Assembly (NCBI RefSeq): GCF_016950255.1
Contig: NZ_JACGFN010000003.1
Location: 310,001 to 374,000 of the forward strand
Direction of reading: 5' to 3'
DNA: 64,000 nt
From: Pectobacterium brasiliense
GTDB lineage: Bacteria > Pseudomonadota > Gammaproteobacteria > Enterobacterales > Enterobacteriaceae
The translations under genes were made by a program, and so were the position numbers. The first letter of the stretch is position 1. The number at the start of each line of letters is the position of its first letter. Shown here piece after piece: positions 35,058 through 44,175 of this stretch. The notes under the pieces are model-generated. The model was not told the origin of the DNA. It worked only from the letters and a program-made list of their open reading frames with translations, and did not search any database.

Positions 35058-36315
35058 ACATCACTTTTGGTCTCAACTGCGCCGGCGTCATCTTATTGTA
35101 TTGTTGCCGCTCGTGGTGCTTGGCATGCTCATTTGGCTGCTGGCAGGGCGTACGAATGAACAGGAAAGTACGCCTCAGGGGCAATGGTTATCTGTCCAAC
35201 CCCAATTATTGGAGAATCAATTAGGATTGGTTGGACGCATTCAGGCCGCGAAGCAGACAACGTTGGCGGCTCCATTTGAAGGTATTATCCGCGAGGTTCT
35301 GGTACGTGAGGGACAACGAGTCGAGCAAGGGCAAACGTTACTGATACTGGACCCCGGGCAAATCGAGATTCAGCTACGTCAGGCGCAGGCCGAAGTGCTC
35401 AAGACTCAGCGCGAGGTACAATCGCTCAGGCAGTGGGAGCAAAGCGCTGAGGTATCACGGGCGCGGCGTGCGGTAAGCTCAGCCCGGTCTACTTTTAGCA
35501 ATACGCAAGCCAATCTTCGGGATACACAGGCGCTGTTCGAACGTGGCATCGTTGCGCGTATGGAGGTTGATACGTTAAAGCAGCAAATTCATGCGCAGGA
35601 GCAGGACCTGATCGCAGCACAAGAGGAGCTGCGAACTGTGCTGGCGCGTGGGAACGGTGAGGATCGTAAGATTGCGGAGATGGAGTTGACCAACGCACAG
35701 GTGCGCTATCAAACGCTGGCTACTCAGGTTGAACGACAGACCGTCAAGGCTCCGTTTAGCGGTTTTGTGGTGCGCCCGGCTACGCCTGATAACAGCAAAC
35801 CTGTAGTCATCCACCCTGGTTTGCTGGTCAGTCAGGGAGCGCCGCTGTTTGGCGTTATTGCTCAGGACCGTTTTCAGGTGGCGACTCGGGTAGAAGAGAC
35901 GGATCTGCATCAACTGCAAGAGGGGATGGCGGTTAACGTGACCGGGGATGGGTTTGCCGGGCAGACTCTGACAGGCAAGGTTGCGTCGATTGATATGCAG
36001 GCCGATGCCGCTGAGATGTCAGGTAGCGGCGCTTATTATGATGTGGTGGTGTCACTTGATACGCCGTTGGCGGATTTAAGGCAAAATATTCGACTGGGGA
36101 TGAGCGCACGGCTGGCTATTATTGTCTATCGTAATGAGCACGGTATCGCGGTGCCTGCACAGGCTGTGCAGACTGATGAGAATGGTCATGCCTACGTGGT
36201 TTACCGTCCGACTGCTGACACACCGTCAAAGAAAATCAACGTGACGTTAGGGAAAACGGTGGCACAGGGCGTCGAAATCTCCGGGCTAGAGGCGGGTGAA
36301 GTACAGATTCCGTAA
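35050..36315 (+). CDS. HlyD/MacA-type periplasmic adaptor
   Basis: 421 residues from the ATG at 35050; the longer frame from 34987 overlaps the TolC gene. One membrane anchor (RRHLIVLLPLVVLGMLIWLLAG), a lipoyl half-motif (LAAPFEGIIREVLVREGQRVEQGQTLL), a long coiled-coil hairpin (about 100-215), the second half-motif (VKAPFSGFVVRPATPDN) and a C-terminal beta-barrel. It bridges the MacB-type pump and the TolC-like duct. Confidence 0.9.
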   Translation: MIRHHFWSQLRRRHLIVLLPLVVLGMLIWLLAGRTNEQESTPQGQWLSVQPQLLENQLGLVGRIQAAKQTTLAAPFEGIIREVLVREGQRVEQGQTLLILDPGQIEIQLRQAQAEVLKTQREVQSLRQWEQSAEVSRARRAVSSARSTFSNTQANLRDTQALFERGIVARMEVDTLKQQIHAQEQDLIAAQEELRTVLARGNGEDRKIAEMELTNAQVRYQTLATQVERQTVKAPFSGFVVRPATPDNSKPVVIHPGLLVSQGAPLFGVIAQDRFQVATRVEETDLHQLQEGMAVNVTGDGFAGQTLTGKVASIDMQADAAEMSGSGAYYDVVVSLDTPLADLRQNIRLGMSARLAIIVYRNEHGIAVPAQAVQTDENGHAYVVYRPTADTPSKKINVTLGKTVAQGVEISGLEAGEVQIP

Positions 36316-36480
36316 TTATCGGCTTAAGCATGTGCCGGATACTAGAAACGATAATGATGAGTATGTCGGTTTCTATTTTTTGATGCAGAAGTGGGTATTA
36401 GGGGCGCTAGCACATGCTGCCGTTTATTTCCCCTGAACACCCGCCTCGAAAATTAGCGATGGTAGGATTATTGATTTTGC

Positions 36481-37278
36481 TTATTCAGCCTTTCCCGCAG
36501 CGGTAATATTGCTTTCCATTGGGATATTACGTGGTAAAAGCAGGTCGAACAGATTGTTCAGCGGGTTTGCATTTTTCCCTGGCTCGCCGGTCACAAAGTT
36601 GTAATCCATTTCGATTAGATGTTTGAGTCGAGATTCGTAGTTGGCGGGAGCCTGTACCTGTTCGATTAACGGCAAGCCTTCATAGTGTTCCAGAACAAGT
36701 TTGAAGAACTCGGTTTGTTTAAATTCCCCAGCATTCCATTCCTGCTTACTTTTTAACACTACCCAATGGCTCCAGGCGCTTTCCTGCTCGCTTGATTCGA
36801 TTAACGCCGCCCTGCGTTCGTTGACGGTAAAGGTGTTGCTGTCGTCATAAGCAATGAGCGCGAGTTGATCGCGAGATAGCCCTTTAAATGGGTTCGTACC
36901 GCGGCCATTAGCGAAGTCATTGGCCTGTTTGGCACGAGCAAGTAATTCTGGATCATCTGTATCTGGCAATTCTTCAGCATGTGTTTTTTGGCTGTTTATG
37001 TAGCTGACACCGACTAATTCTTCAATAACGGAATGAGCATACGACGCCAATTTGCTGCGGTTGTTGCTGGTATCTCTTTCTTCTGCATGTGCAGCGGCAT
37101 TACTCAGTTGTCGGGCTAGCGACGATACGCTGCTATTATCTTTAGTTATTGACTCATCGGAGGATACGGATGACGTCGGTTTGTTCGACGTGCTGCCTGT
37201 TACCGCAGATGTGTTTGTTTTTGCCGTGTCTCTAACATCAATGCTTTTGGTGGCGGGAAGGTTATTTAAATTAATCAT
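36481..37278 (-). CDS. Protein of unknown function next to the export operon
   Basis: 265 residues from the ATG at 37278 (MINLNNLPATKSI); a GTG at 37323 is possible. The first 90 residues are Ser/Thr/Asn-rich and likely disordered, with no Sec leader. The rest is a folded domain with GLSRDQLALIAYDDSNTFTVNERRAALIESSEQESAW and LEHYEGLPLIEQVQAPANYESRLKHLIEMDYNF. This architecture recalls uncharacterised plant-associated bacterial proteins. It is convergent to the exporter, 165 bp away, and could be a substrate, but this is conjecture. Confidence 0.65.
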   Translation of the reverse strand: MINLNNLPATKSIDVRDTAKTNTSAVTGSTSNKPTSSVSSDESITKDNSSVSSLARQLSNAAAHAEERDTSNNRSKLASYAHSVIEELVGVSYINSQKTHAEELPDTDDPELLARAKQANDFANGRGTNPFKGLSRDQLALIAYDDSNTFTVNERRAALIESSEQESAWSHWVVLKSKQEWNAGEFKQTEFFKLVLEHYEGLPLIEQVQAPANYESRLKHLIEMDYNFVTGEPGKNANPLNNLFDLLLPRNIPMESNITAAGKAE

Positions 37279-37312
37279 CTTCAGGTTTCCAGGTAGCAGA
37301 CTGGTATTTAAA

Positions 37313-37343
37313 GGATAAGCCACGCAAGAAGGTTGGCTTATCC
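37313..37343 (-). terminator. Hairpin between the two orphan genes
   Basis: GGATAAGCCA and TGGCTTATCC form a perfect 10-bp stem with an 11-nt loop. It lies downstream of the small secreted-protein gene on the minus strand and before the start of the next gene. Confidence 0.55.
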
Positions 37344-37375
37344 GATTAACTCATGTTGTTGCACACTGAGCTGTT

Positions 37376-37828
37376 TTATCTCATTGTGATTTCAACATCC
37401 GAATCATGAGTATTGATATTGGCATAAGTAACTCGCAGATCGCATCGAGCACCGTTGCTTGGCGTTGTACCCTTCGTCCACTGTGGGATTTTATTTCCCA
37501 GAACATACTTCACAGTATAGGTCATATCAAACTGACAGACCTTGGTTCCAATCTTGTAGCGAACGTGCATTGAACTCACATCGTTGTATGGGCTGGAGAT
37601 CGTATAAGAATTTGACTGTTTAGCAGATACTACATTCACTGGTGTAGGAGATGCGTTTGCTTGTGAGAAAATTTCCGCACTTGTTGTTGGCGAGAATATA
37701 GCGACATCAGTTGAAGCCGAAGCTAAATTCTTAAACGTTACGTTAAATTTCGGTCCTGCATTGGCGGCAGCTGACGCTAACAGTGCTGTTACAACAATAG
37801 ACGATAACAATACTTTCTTTGTATTCAC
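37376..37828 (-). CDS. Small secreted protein of unknown function
   Basis: 150 residues from a GTG at 37828, which has GGAG 9 nt upstream and gives a clean signal peptide (NTKKVLLSSIVVTALLASAAANA); an ATG at 37852 is an alternative. The mature part has two cysteines (KVCQFDM, ARCDLRV) and alternating polar/hydrophobic strands, suggesting a small disulfide-linked beta protein. No family is recognised. Confidence 0.7.
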   Translation of the reverse strand: MNTKKVLLSSIVVTALLASAAANAGPKFNVTFKNLASASTDVAIFSPTTSAEIFSQANASPTPVNVVSAKQSNSYTISSPYNDVSSMHVRYKIGTKVCQFDMTYTVKYVLGNKIPQWTKGTTPSNGARCDLRVTYANINTHDSDVEITMR

Positions 37829-37852
37829 TTGAAAAACTCCATGTATTTTCAT

Positions 37853-38350
37853 CTGAGGCTACAGTCTTTTATCCTTACTCATACCATATGGCGGAATACA
37901 GCGTCTGCGCGCTGTAGCCATAAGACTCAGACAAACCGCGATATGGGCATTAGTATAAAATCGGCAATTGAGTTAAATAACTTTAATTCTTTGTGGTTAT
38001 GTTGAAATAGATTTATAGCCCGTGTTGATATATATGGCGCGCTATTTTACTGAGCTTATTATTATTTAATTCTAGTGATGTTTTATTTTAATATTATTTC
38101 CATTGAATTATATTCATTGCTAATGTTTTGATCTGACTATTCTGAATGCGTTAAATTTTAGCGCATCCTCTCGTGGTGTTATTACAGGAAAACATGGTGT
38201 TGCAAACTTGTCACCGAAGCGTGATACCCGAAGCGTTTACTTGTAGACTGCTCGCACTATTTTCACCTTGCTACCCCACATCATTCGAGTGGTGAAAACG
38301 TGTCTACACCACCGCCCGACATGTGACGTACGTCGACAAAAGGATTTACC
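37853..38350. other. AT-rich intergenic region with divergent promoters
   Basis: About 500 bp between divergent genes. No coding frame of convincing quality is present and the middle is AT-rich. No clear operator or repeat is seen. Confidence 0.4.
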
Positions 38351-40000
38351 ATGTCCGCCCATTCCCCATCGTTAAAGTTTTATCTGGCTATTGGCCTGAT
38401 TCAGGGGCTGCTCCTTGTCGCGGCGCTGGAAATGAAAGAGGGCGCTCTTCAGGGAATGCTCATAACGATGGCGGTGGTTGGCGGCATCAGTCTGCAATTG
38501 CTGGAACGCACTCTCTTTGTGAAAAAGACGTGGCTGTTGGCTGGCGTGCTGACCGTGCTGATGACCGCTATCAGCGGCTGGGTCCTCTTCGAAAATGGAC
38601 TATTCCGGCTGCTGGATTCCTGGGTGCTGTGTGGCATCCTCCTCGGCTATATCTGCTGTACTTTCATTTGCAGTTGGCCAGACCGTGAAGGGCGATGGCC
38701 GTCCTATGACGCACTTTGTAAACACGCCTGGATCAATATTTTTACTGTGCTGTTGGCCTGGCTACTCGTTCTGGTCGTTGTGTTGCTGCTCGTGCTGTGC
38801 GGCATGCTGTTCAACATGTTGGGATTCCGGCAGGTAAGTAAAGTATTCAGTCATTACCGATTCTATATGCTGCTTTTGCCGATGGTGTTTTCTCTCGGCA
38901 TATATATCGGAATGACCAAAGAAACCGTAGTCGGGTTGCTGCGCGGGATTCTACTATCGGCGTGCCGTTTCCTGTTGCCGTTTAGTGCGCTGATCACGGT
39001 GGTTTTCACGTTAACGCTGCCTTTTAGCGGTCTGGAACCGATATGGAATACCGGCCGTTCCACCGTCATTCTGTTATGCCTGATGGGCGTAAACCTCTTT
39101 TTGATTAACTGCACGTCTCAGGATGATAACGAAGGCCGCGCTTACCCGGTAGTGTTACGCCGGCTGGTTAGCGCCAGTGTGATGTGCTTGCCGATTTTAG
39201 TTGGCTTAGCGGGCTATTCCAGCTGGCTGCGCATCGAACAGTATGGCCTGACGCCTTTCCGTTTTCAGTCGATCTTCGTCGTGGCGATCGCGATGCTTTA
39301 TAGCCTGGCGATGGTATGGGCCGTCATCCGCCGCTCTGGCGTCTGGTTGGGGAATTTGCGCACGAGCAATCCGCTGCTCGCTGCTGTCACCTGCGTTCTG
39401 ATGGTATTGCTGCATACGCCGGTGTTAAACCCAGAAGCGTTTAGTGCGAGAAATCAGGTTCAGCGTCTGCTTAGCGGGAAAACGCCGGTCGATGATTTTG
39501 ACCTGTGGGCGCTGCGCGATGAGCTAGGGACGGCGGGCAGGCAGCAGTTTACCTGGCTGTCTGAAGAATTGAAGCAAGACCGGATACTGGATGAGACAGG
39601 GCGTCAGGCACTGCGCGATCGGTTGCAGGGACGTCCTGCAAAAGTCCGCCCCGTTCAGGTCGAATGGGTGGGACCGTTGGAAGACGGGGTCGAAAGCCTG
39701 TTGCAGGGTGATAATTTTGGTAATCGATGCAGAGAGGAGGCTTGCTTGCTCTTTGCGATTGATTTGACGGGTGACGGCCATAACGAAGTGCTCATTTTTC
39801 CTCGGGTGGGCTGGGGCGGCGGTGGCAAGATCCTTGCTCGAGATGAACAGGGGCAGTGGCAGATTGCAGCCAGTCTGTTTGGTGCGATAGGTACGCAGCA
39901 ACTGATTGAGCTGATTAAGGACGGTGAGGTTGAGGTTGTTACGCCACGCTTCAAGACGGTCAGAATCGGCGACCAGAATATGGAGGTCACGTATCCCTGA
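38351..40000 (+). CDS. DUF4153 multi-pass membrane protein
   Basis: 549 residues. About ten hydrophobic segments fill residues 10-365 (DUF4153 pattern, with HAWINIFTVLLAWLLVLVVVLLL). A C-terminal extracytoplasmic or cytoplasmic domain of about 170 residues (VEWVGPLEDGVESLLQGDNFGNRCREEACLLFAIDLTGDGHNEVLIF) resembles an FG-GAP/EF-hand-like DxTGDGxxE motif. Function is unknown. AAAGGA lies 8 nt before the ATG. It is a single gene upstream of ahpC. Confidence 0.8.
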   Translation: MSAHSPSLKFYLAIGLIQGLLLVAALEMKEGALQGMLITMAVVGGISLQLLERTLFVKKTWLLAGVLTVLMTAISGWVLFENGLFRLLDSWVLCGILLGYICCTFICSWPDREGRWPSYDALCKHAWINIFTVLLAWLLVLVVVLLLVLCGMLFNMLGFRQVSKVFSHYRFYMLLLPMVFSLGIYIGMTKETVVGLLRGILLSACRFLLPFSALITVVFTLTLPFSGLEPIWNTGRSTVILLCLMGVNLFLINCTSQDDNEGRAYPVVLRRLVSASVMCLPILVGLAGYSSWLRIEQYGLTPFRFQSIFVVAIAMLYSLAMVWAVIRRSGVWLGNLRTSNPLLAAVTCVLMVLLHTPVLNPEAFSARNQVQRLLSGKTPVDDFDLWALRDELGTAGRQQFTWLSEELKQDRILDETGRQALRDRLQGRPAKVRPVQVEWVGPLEDGVESLLQGDNFGNRCREEACLLFAIDLTGDGHNEVLIFPRVGWGGGGKILARDEQGQWQIAASLFGAIGTQQLIELIKDGEVEVVTPRFKTVRIGDQNMEVTYP

Positions 40001-40110
40001 TTCTGCGTCAAGTTAGGTATTACTTATTGATTCGATAAAGACAACGGATTGGTGATAGTGATCACATTTCTGTACTTTAGCCACATGCGAAAACACATGA
40101 GGATAAAGTG

Positions 40111-40674
40111 ATGTCAGTAATTAATACCCAAGTTAAACCATTCAAAAACATGGCTTTCAAAGACGGTCAATTCATTGAGGTGACTGAGAAGAACATCGAA
40201 GGCAAATGGAGCGTGTTCTTCTTCTATCCGGCTGACTTTACGTTTGTCTGCCCGACCGAACTGGGTGATGTCGCTGACTATTACGACGAATTCCAACAGC
40301 GTGGCGTGGAAATCTACTCTGTTTCCACCGATACCCACTTCACGCACAAAGCGTGGCACAGCAGCTCTGAAACCATTGGCAAAATCAAATACACCATGAT
40401 CGGTGACCCAACCGGCCAGCTGACGCGTAACTTTGAAAACATGCGCGAAGCAGAAGGCCTGGCCGATCGCGGTACGTTCATCGTTGACCCACAGGGCATC
40501 ATTCAGGCGGTAGAAATCACGGCGGAAGGTATTGGCCGCGATGCTTCTGACCTGCTGCGTAAAGTGAAAGCGGCGCAGTACGTTGCTTCTCACCCAGGCG
40601 AAGTGTGCCCAGCCAAGTGGAAAGAAGGCGAGGCTACGCTGGCTCCGTCTCTGGATCTGGTTGGCAAAATCTAA
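40111..40674 (+). CDS. ahpC: Alkyl hydroperoxide reductase subunit C (peroxiredoxin)
   Basis: 187 residues, the same length as E. coli AhpC. The peroxidatic Cys is C47 in FVCPTELGD and the resolving Cys is C166 in GEVCPAKW. It reduces H2O2 and organic peroxides in the cytoplasm, using AhpF to be re-reduced. The ATG at 40111 is preferred over the GTG at 40108 (AGGATAAAG upstream). It is the first gene of an operon with ahpF, with a hairpin in the 130-bp gap. Confidence 0.97.
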   Translation: MSVINTQVKPFKNMAFKDGQFIEVTEKNIEGKWSVFFFYPADFTFVCPTELGDVADYYDEFQQRGVEIYSVSTDTHFTHKAWHSSSETIGKIKYTMIGDPTGQLTRNFENMREAEGLADRGTFIVDPQGIIQAVEITAEGIGRDASDLLRKVKAAQYVASHPGEVCPAKWKEGEATLAPSLDLVGKI

Positions 40675-40704
40675 GCTGACACCTCGGAAAATATGACTGT
40701 TTTG

Positions 40705-40728
40705 TCGGGTGCGTTGCACCCGATTTTT
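40705..40728 (+). terminator. Intercistronic hairpin with T-tract between ahpC and ahpF
   Basis: TCGGGTGC/GCACCCGA forms an 8-bp stem with a 3-nt loop and is followed by TTTTT, so it looks like an intrinsic terminator inside the operon. A second small stem CTGGCCC/GGGCCAG follows. Partial read-through would give more ahpC than ahpF transcript. Confidence 0.75.
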
Positions 40729-40801
40729 CTGGCCCGGCCTTTTGGGGCCAGCACCCGCGCGATTTTGCCTTTGTACCACCTTGCCTAATTAAGGACGACC
40801 G

Positions 40802-42364
40802 ATGCTCGACAATACGATGAAAGTCCAGTTGAAAGCCTATCTGGAAAAATTAACCAAACCTGTTGAGTTGATTGCGACTCTGGATGACTCTGCTAAATCT
40901 GCTGAAGTCAGAACCCTGCTGGCTGAGATTGCTGAGCTGTCCGATCGGGTAAGTTTTATTGAAAAGAATGATCTGGCAGTACGTAAGCCTTCATTCCTGA
41001 TTACCAATCCAGATTCCCAAAGCGGCCCGCGTTTTGCTGGTGCGCCAATGGGACACGAATTTACCTCCCTGATTCTGGCGTTATTGCAGGTGGGCGGCCA
41101 TCCGTCGAAAGAGGCGAAAGAATTACTCGACCAAATCCGCCATCTTGACGGTTCGTTCCACTTTGAAACGTATTACTCGCTGTCCTGCCACAACTGCCCG
41201 GACGTGGTGCAGGCGCTGAATTTAATGGCGGTCTTGAATCCAAATATCACCCATACCGCGATTGACGGTGGCGTGTTCCAGGATGAGATCCAAAGCCGTA
41301 ATGTCATGGGCGTTCCGACCGTTTTCCTGAACGGCGAACACTTCAGTCAGGGTCGGACGAGCCTGGCTGAGATTGTGACGAAAATCGATACCGGCGCGGG
41401 CGCTAAACAGGTTGAGAAGCTGAATCAGCGTGACGTCTATGATGTGTTAATCATCGGTAGCGGCCCGGCGGGCGCAGCGGCGGCGGTCTATTCGGCTCGT
41501 AAAGGTATTCGCACCGGGTTGGTTGGTGAACGCTTTGGCGGTCAGGTACTGGATACCGTCGATATCGAAAACTACATTTCCGTTCCGAAAACGGAAGGGG
41601 CCAAACTGGCAACCGCGCTGAAGAGCCATGTGGATGACTACGATGTTGATGTGATCGACGCGCAGAGCGCAGAAGCCCTAATTCCTGGTGGCGAACCGGG
41701 TAAACCGCATCAGGTGATTACCGTATCCGGTGCGACGTTGAAAGCGCGGAGTGTGATCATTGCGACCGGTGCGCGCTGGAGAAACATGAATGTACCCGGC
41801 GAAGATCAGTACCGTACGCGCGGCGTAACATATTGCCCGCACTGTGATGGCCCGCTGTTTAAAGGCAAACACGTCGCGGTGATTGGCGGCGGAAACTCCG
41901 GTGTCGAAGCGGCTATCGATCTGGCTGGCGTGGTGAAACATGTCACGCTGCTTGAGTTTGCGCCGGAACTGAAAGCGGATTCGGTATTGCAGGAGAAAGT
42001 ACGTAGCTTACCGAACGTTGACATCATCCTGAATGCGCAAACGACTGAAGTGAAAGGGGATGGACAGAAGGTGATGGGGCTGAGCTACAAAGATCGTCTT
42101 ACCGATACGGTGCATGATTTAGCGCTGGAAGGGATCTTCGTACAGATTGGCCTGCTGCCTAACACCCACTGGCTGGAAGGTACGGTAGCCAGAAACCGCA
42201 TCGGTGAAATTGAGATCGATGCCAAGTGCGAAACCAGCGTGAAAGGGGTCTTTGCTGCCGGCGACTGTACGACGGTGCCGTACAAGCAGATCATTATCGC
42301 GACGGGTGAAGGCGCAAAAGCGTCCTTGAGCGCCTTTGACTACCTGATCAGAACCCGTGCATAA
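40802..42364 (+). CDS. ahpF: Alkyl hydroperoxide reductase subunit F
   Basis: 520 residues, as in E. coli AhpF (521). The N-terminal pair of thioredoxin folds has the redox centre SCHNC. The C-terminal part is a thioredoxin-reductase module with FAD motif [11 protein letters not shown], active CPHCDG and NAD motif [11 protein letters not shown], ending [11 protein letters not shown]. It passes electrons from NADH to AhpC. The GGACGACC before ATG gives a ribosome site. Confidence 0.97.
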   Translation: MLDNTMKVQLKAYLEKLTKPVELIATLDDSAKSAEVRTLLAEIAELSDRVSFIEKNDLAVRKPSFLITNPDSQSGPRFAGAPMGHEFTSLILALLQVGGHPSKEAKELLDQIRHLDGSFHFETYYSLSCHNCPDVVQALNLMAVLNPNITHTAIDGGVFQDEIQSRNVMGVPTVFLNGEHFSQGRTSLAEIVTKIDTGAGAKQVEKLNQRDVYDVLIIGSGPAGAAAAVYSARKGIRTGLVGERFGGQVLDTVDIENYISVPKTEGAKLATALKSHVDDYDVDVIDAQSAEALIPGGEPGKPHQVITVSGATLKARSVIIATGARWRNMNVPGEDQYRTRGVTYCPHCDGPLFKGKHVAVIGGGNSGVEAAIDLAGVVKHVTLLEFAPELKADSVLQEKVRSLPNVDIILNAQTTEVKGDGQKVMGLSYKDRLTDTVHDLALEGIFVQIGLLPNTHWLEGTVARNRIGEIEIDAKCETSVKGVFAAGDCTTVPYKQIIIATGEGAKASLSAFDYLIRTRA

Positions 42365-42438
42365 CATCGGCCTGTTGAGGACGAAGGTGGATATATTTGC
42401 CATCCTTCAGTTTCTCTGACGACGATCTTAACGTTCCG

Positions 42439-42476
42439 CGCGGCGATGCCTCATAAAGAGGTGTCGCCGCGTTTTT
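42439..42476 (+). terminator. Terminator of ahpCF
   Basis: A 14-bp stem with wobble pairs (GCGGCGATGCCTC / GAGGTGTCGCCGC) and a 5-nt loop, followed by GTTTTTG, 74 bp after the ahpF stop. Confidence 0.85.
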
Positions 42477-42685
42477 GCTTTTGATCGTAAAATTTTTTCT
42501 TTCGATCGTAAAAAGTAGATCTCAGCCCTTGCTAAAGGACAATAAGAAATTCATAATGCTCGCCGCTTTGTGCTGCTGCCCGTTTTTTACTGTCTACACA
42601 GCATCATATTTCGAGCACAAGCGTTACCTCAATCCGCATCATTTTTTATCAGTTAATACAAAAAATCATATTCTTCTTAACAGAC

Positions 42686-42855
42686 TTATCCACAGGCTGT
42701 TGATTGGTTATTTATTGATCACGCCATGTTATTGATAAAATGCGGTAGAGTATCTTATTGATATCTATTCATAAATTTTACTTATAAAATGCTATAACTA
42801 TCGCTTGTACTTTTTGTGACAGTTGATTGGCAAAGGTTTTTTTTATTTATTCACA
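42686..42855. other. datA-like locus: two consensus DnaA boxes flanking AT-rich DNA
   Basis: TTATCCACA (42686-42694) and TTATTCACA (42847-42855) both match the strict DnaA box TTATNCACA and have the same orientation. Between them lies AT-rich DNA with two IHF-like elements (TTATTGATA at about 42729 and 42754, each one mismatch from the consensus). In E. coli, datA, which stimulates DnaA-ATP hydrolysis with IHF, lies between the tRNA-Gly cluster and queG. Here the segment is directly upstream of the queG 3' end, the same position. No protein-coding gene is convincing in 42477-42892. Confidence 0.55.
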
Positions 42856-42892
42856 GCGTGTGCGACAAACTGATGACAATAGTTTGAGCGGC

Positions 42893-44032
42893 TCACGCAT
42901 CACGCGGTAATCCTTTCTCTACTGCACGAATAAGTCGTTTTTTCTGTGTGGATTGGACGTCGATTCCCAGTGATGCACGACGTTCCAACTGCTGATGAAT
43001 CGCCCAGTGGATATGTTCATCCAACAGTTCGCTTTCACCCAGACGGGCTTGCAGCGCCAGTACGATACTGTCCTGATAGGGGGCATTCCCCAGTGCGACG
43101 GCAATATTGCGTAGCCAGCGGAGATGGCCGATGCGCCGGATCGGTGACCCTTCCGTAATTCGCAGAAATTTCTCTTCATTCCAGCCGAATAGCGCCAGCA
43201 GTTCTGGCGTATGCAGCGCGGCACGCGGGCTGAAATCCGCCTCGTCGGTAAGCTGCGAAAACCGATTCCACGGGCAAATCAGCTGACAGTCATCGCAGCC
43301 GTAGATGCGATTACCCATTAGTGGACGAAATTCTTCAGGAATCGGACCTTCCAGTTCGATGGTCAGATAGGAAATGCAGCGGCGGGCATCAACGGTATAA
43401 GGTGCGACAATCGCGCCAGTTGGGCAGGTGGTCATGCAGGCGACACATCGACCGCACTGTTCTTCCTGTGGGCGATCGACGGGTAGGGGTAAATCGATTA
43501 GCAGTTCACCGAGAAAGAACCAGGAGCCAGCCTCTCTGTTCAGAATTAGTGAGTGTTTACCAACCCAGCCAAGCCCAGCTTTCGCAGCCAAAGGACGCTC
43601 CATAATGGGAGCGGAATCGACAAAGGGGCGAAAATTTAATTCACCGCAGTATTCCTGAATTTGGTCGCCGAGTTTTTTCAGACGTTGGCGTAATAGCTTG
43701 TGGTAATCACGGCCGAGCGCATAACGGCTAACATAGCCGAGCTCTGGGTTTTTTAAGGTACTGGCGAATGCGGCTTTGGCTGGCAGGTAATTCATACGTA
43801 CGCTGATGACGCGCAATGTGCCGGGCAGCAATTCATGCGGACGCGCCCGCAGCATGCCGTGGCGCGCCATCCAGTCCATTTCCCCGTGGTATTGCTTATC
43901 CAGCCAATCCTGAAGCCGAGGTTCTTCTGCGGACAAATCAGTGTCGCAGATGCCGACCTGCTGGAACCCTAATGCCTGTCCCCATTGTTTGATGTGTTGC
44001 GCTAATTCGTTGAGATCGTAGGGGTATGACAT
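42893..44032 (-). CDS. queG: Epoxyqueuosine reductase
   Basis: 379 residues from the ATG at 44032 (MSYPYDLNELAQHIKQWG), as in E. coli. The cobalamin-dependent enzyme reduces epoxyqueuosine to queuosine in tRNA. Two 4Fe-4S clusters are bound by CGRCVACMTTCPTG and CDDCQLICPW, the DSAPIMERPLAAKAGLGW segment belongs to the active site, and the C-terminal HEAT-like region (RRIGHLRWLRNIAVALGN) is present. A longer frame to 44074 is not needed. It is divergent from nnr. Confidence 0.96.
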   Translation of the reverse strand: MSYPYDLNELAQHIKQWGQALGFQQVGICDTDLSAEEPRLQDWLDKQYHGEMDWMARHGMLRARPHELLPGTLRVISVRMNYLPAKAAFASTLKNPELGYVSRYALGRDYHKLLRQRLKKLGDQIQEYCGELNFRPFVDSAPIMERPLAAKAGLGWVGKHSLILNREAGSWFFLGELLIDLPLPVDRPQEEQCGRCVACMTTCPTGAIVAPYTVDARRCISYLTIELEGPIPEEFRPLMGNRIYGCDDCQLICPWNRFSQLTDEADFSPRAALHTPELLALFGWNEEKFLRITEGSPIRRIGHLRWLRNIAVALGNAPYQDSIVLALQARLGESELLDEHIHWAIHQQLERRASLGIDVQSTQKKRLIRAVEKGLPRDA

Positions 44033-44175
44033 GATGGGGCCACAGAAATAAACAAGACGTGCCGATGTTACCATATTCGCGCCGCAGAGCCGATGCCTGC
44101 TGAGACGTGGAGAATGCTGGCGGTCGTTTAGGTTGCTTGCTAATTTTAAGTCATTGTAATGAAAACTAAGAGCAG

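Noticed and set aside
40114..40779. A 221-codon frame antisense to ahpC
   Set aside because: A shadow of the strongly conserved ahpC frame; it contains the intercistronic hairpin and shows no family pattern.
42475..42735. An 86-codon frame on the plus strand between ahpF and queG
   Set aside because: It begins in the ahpF terminator, has no ribosome site, is composed of AT-rich codons, and spans the first DnaA box. Better explained as non-coding regulatory DNA.
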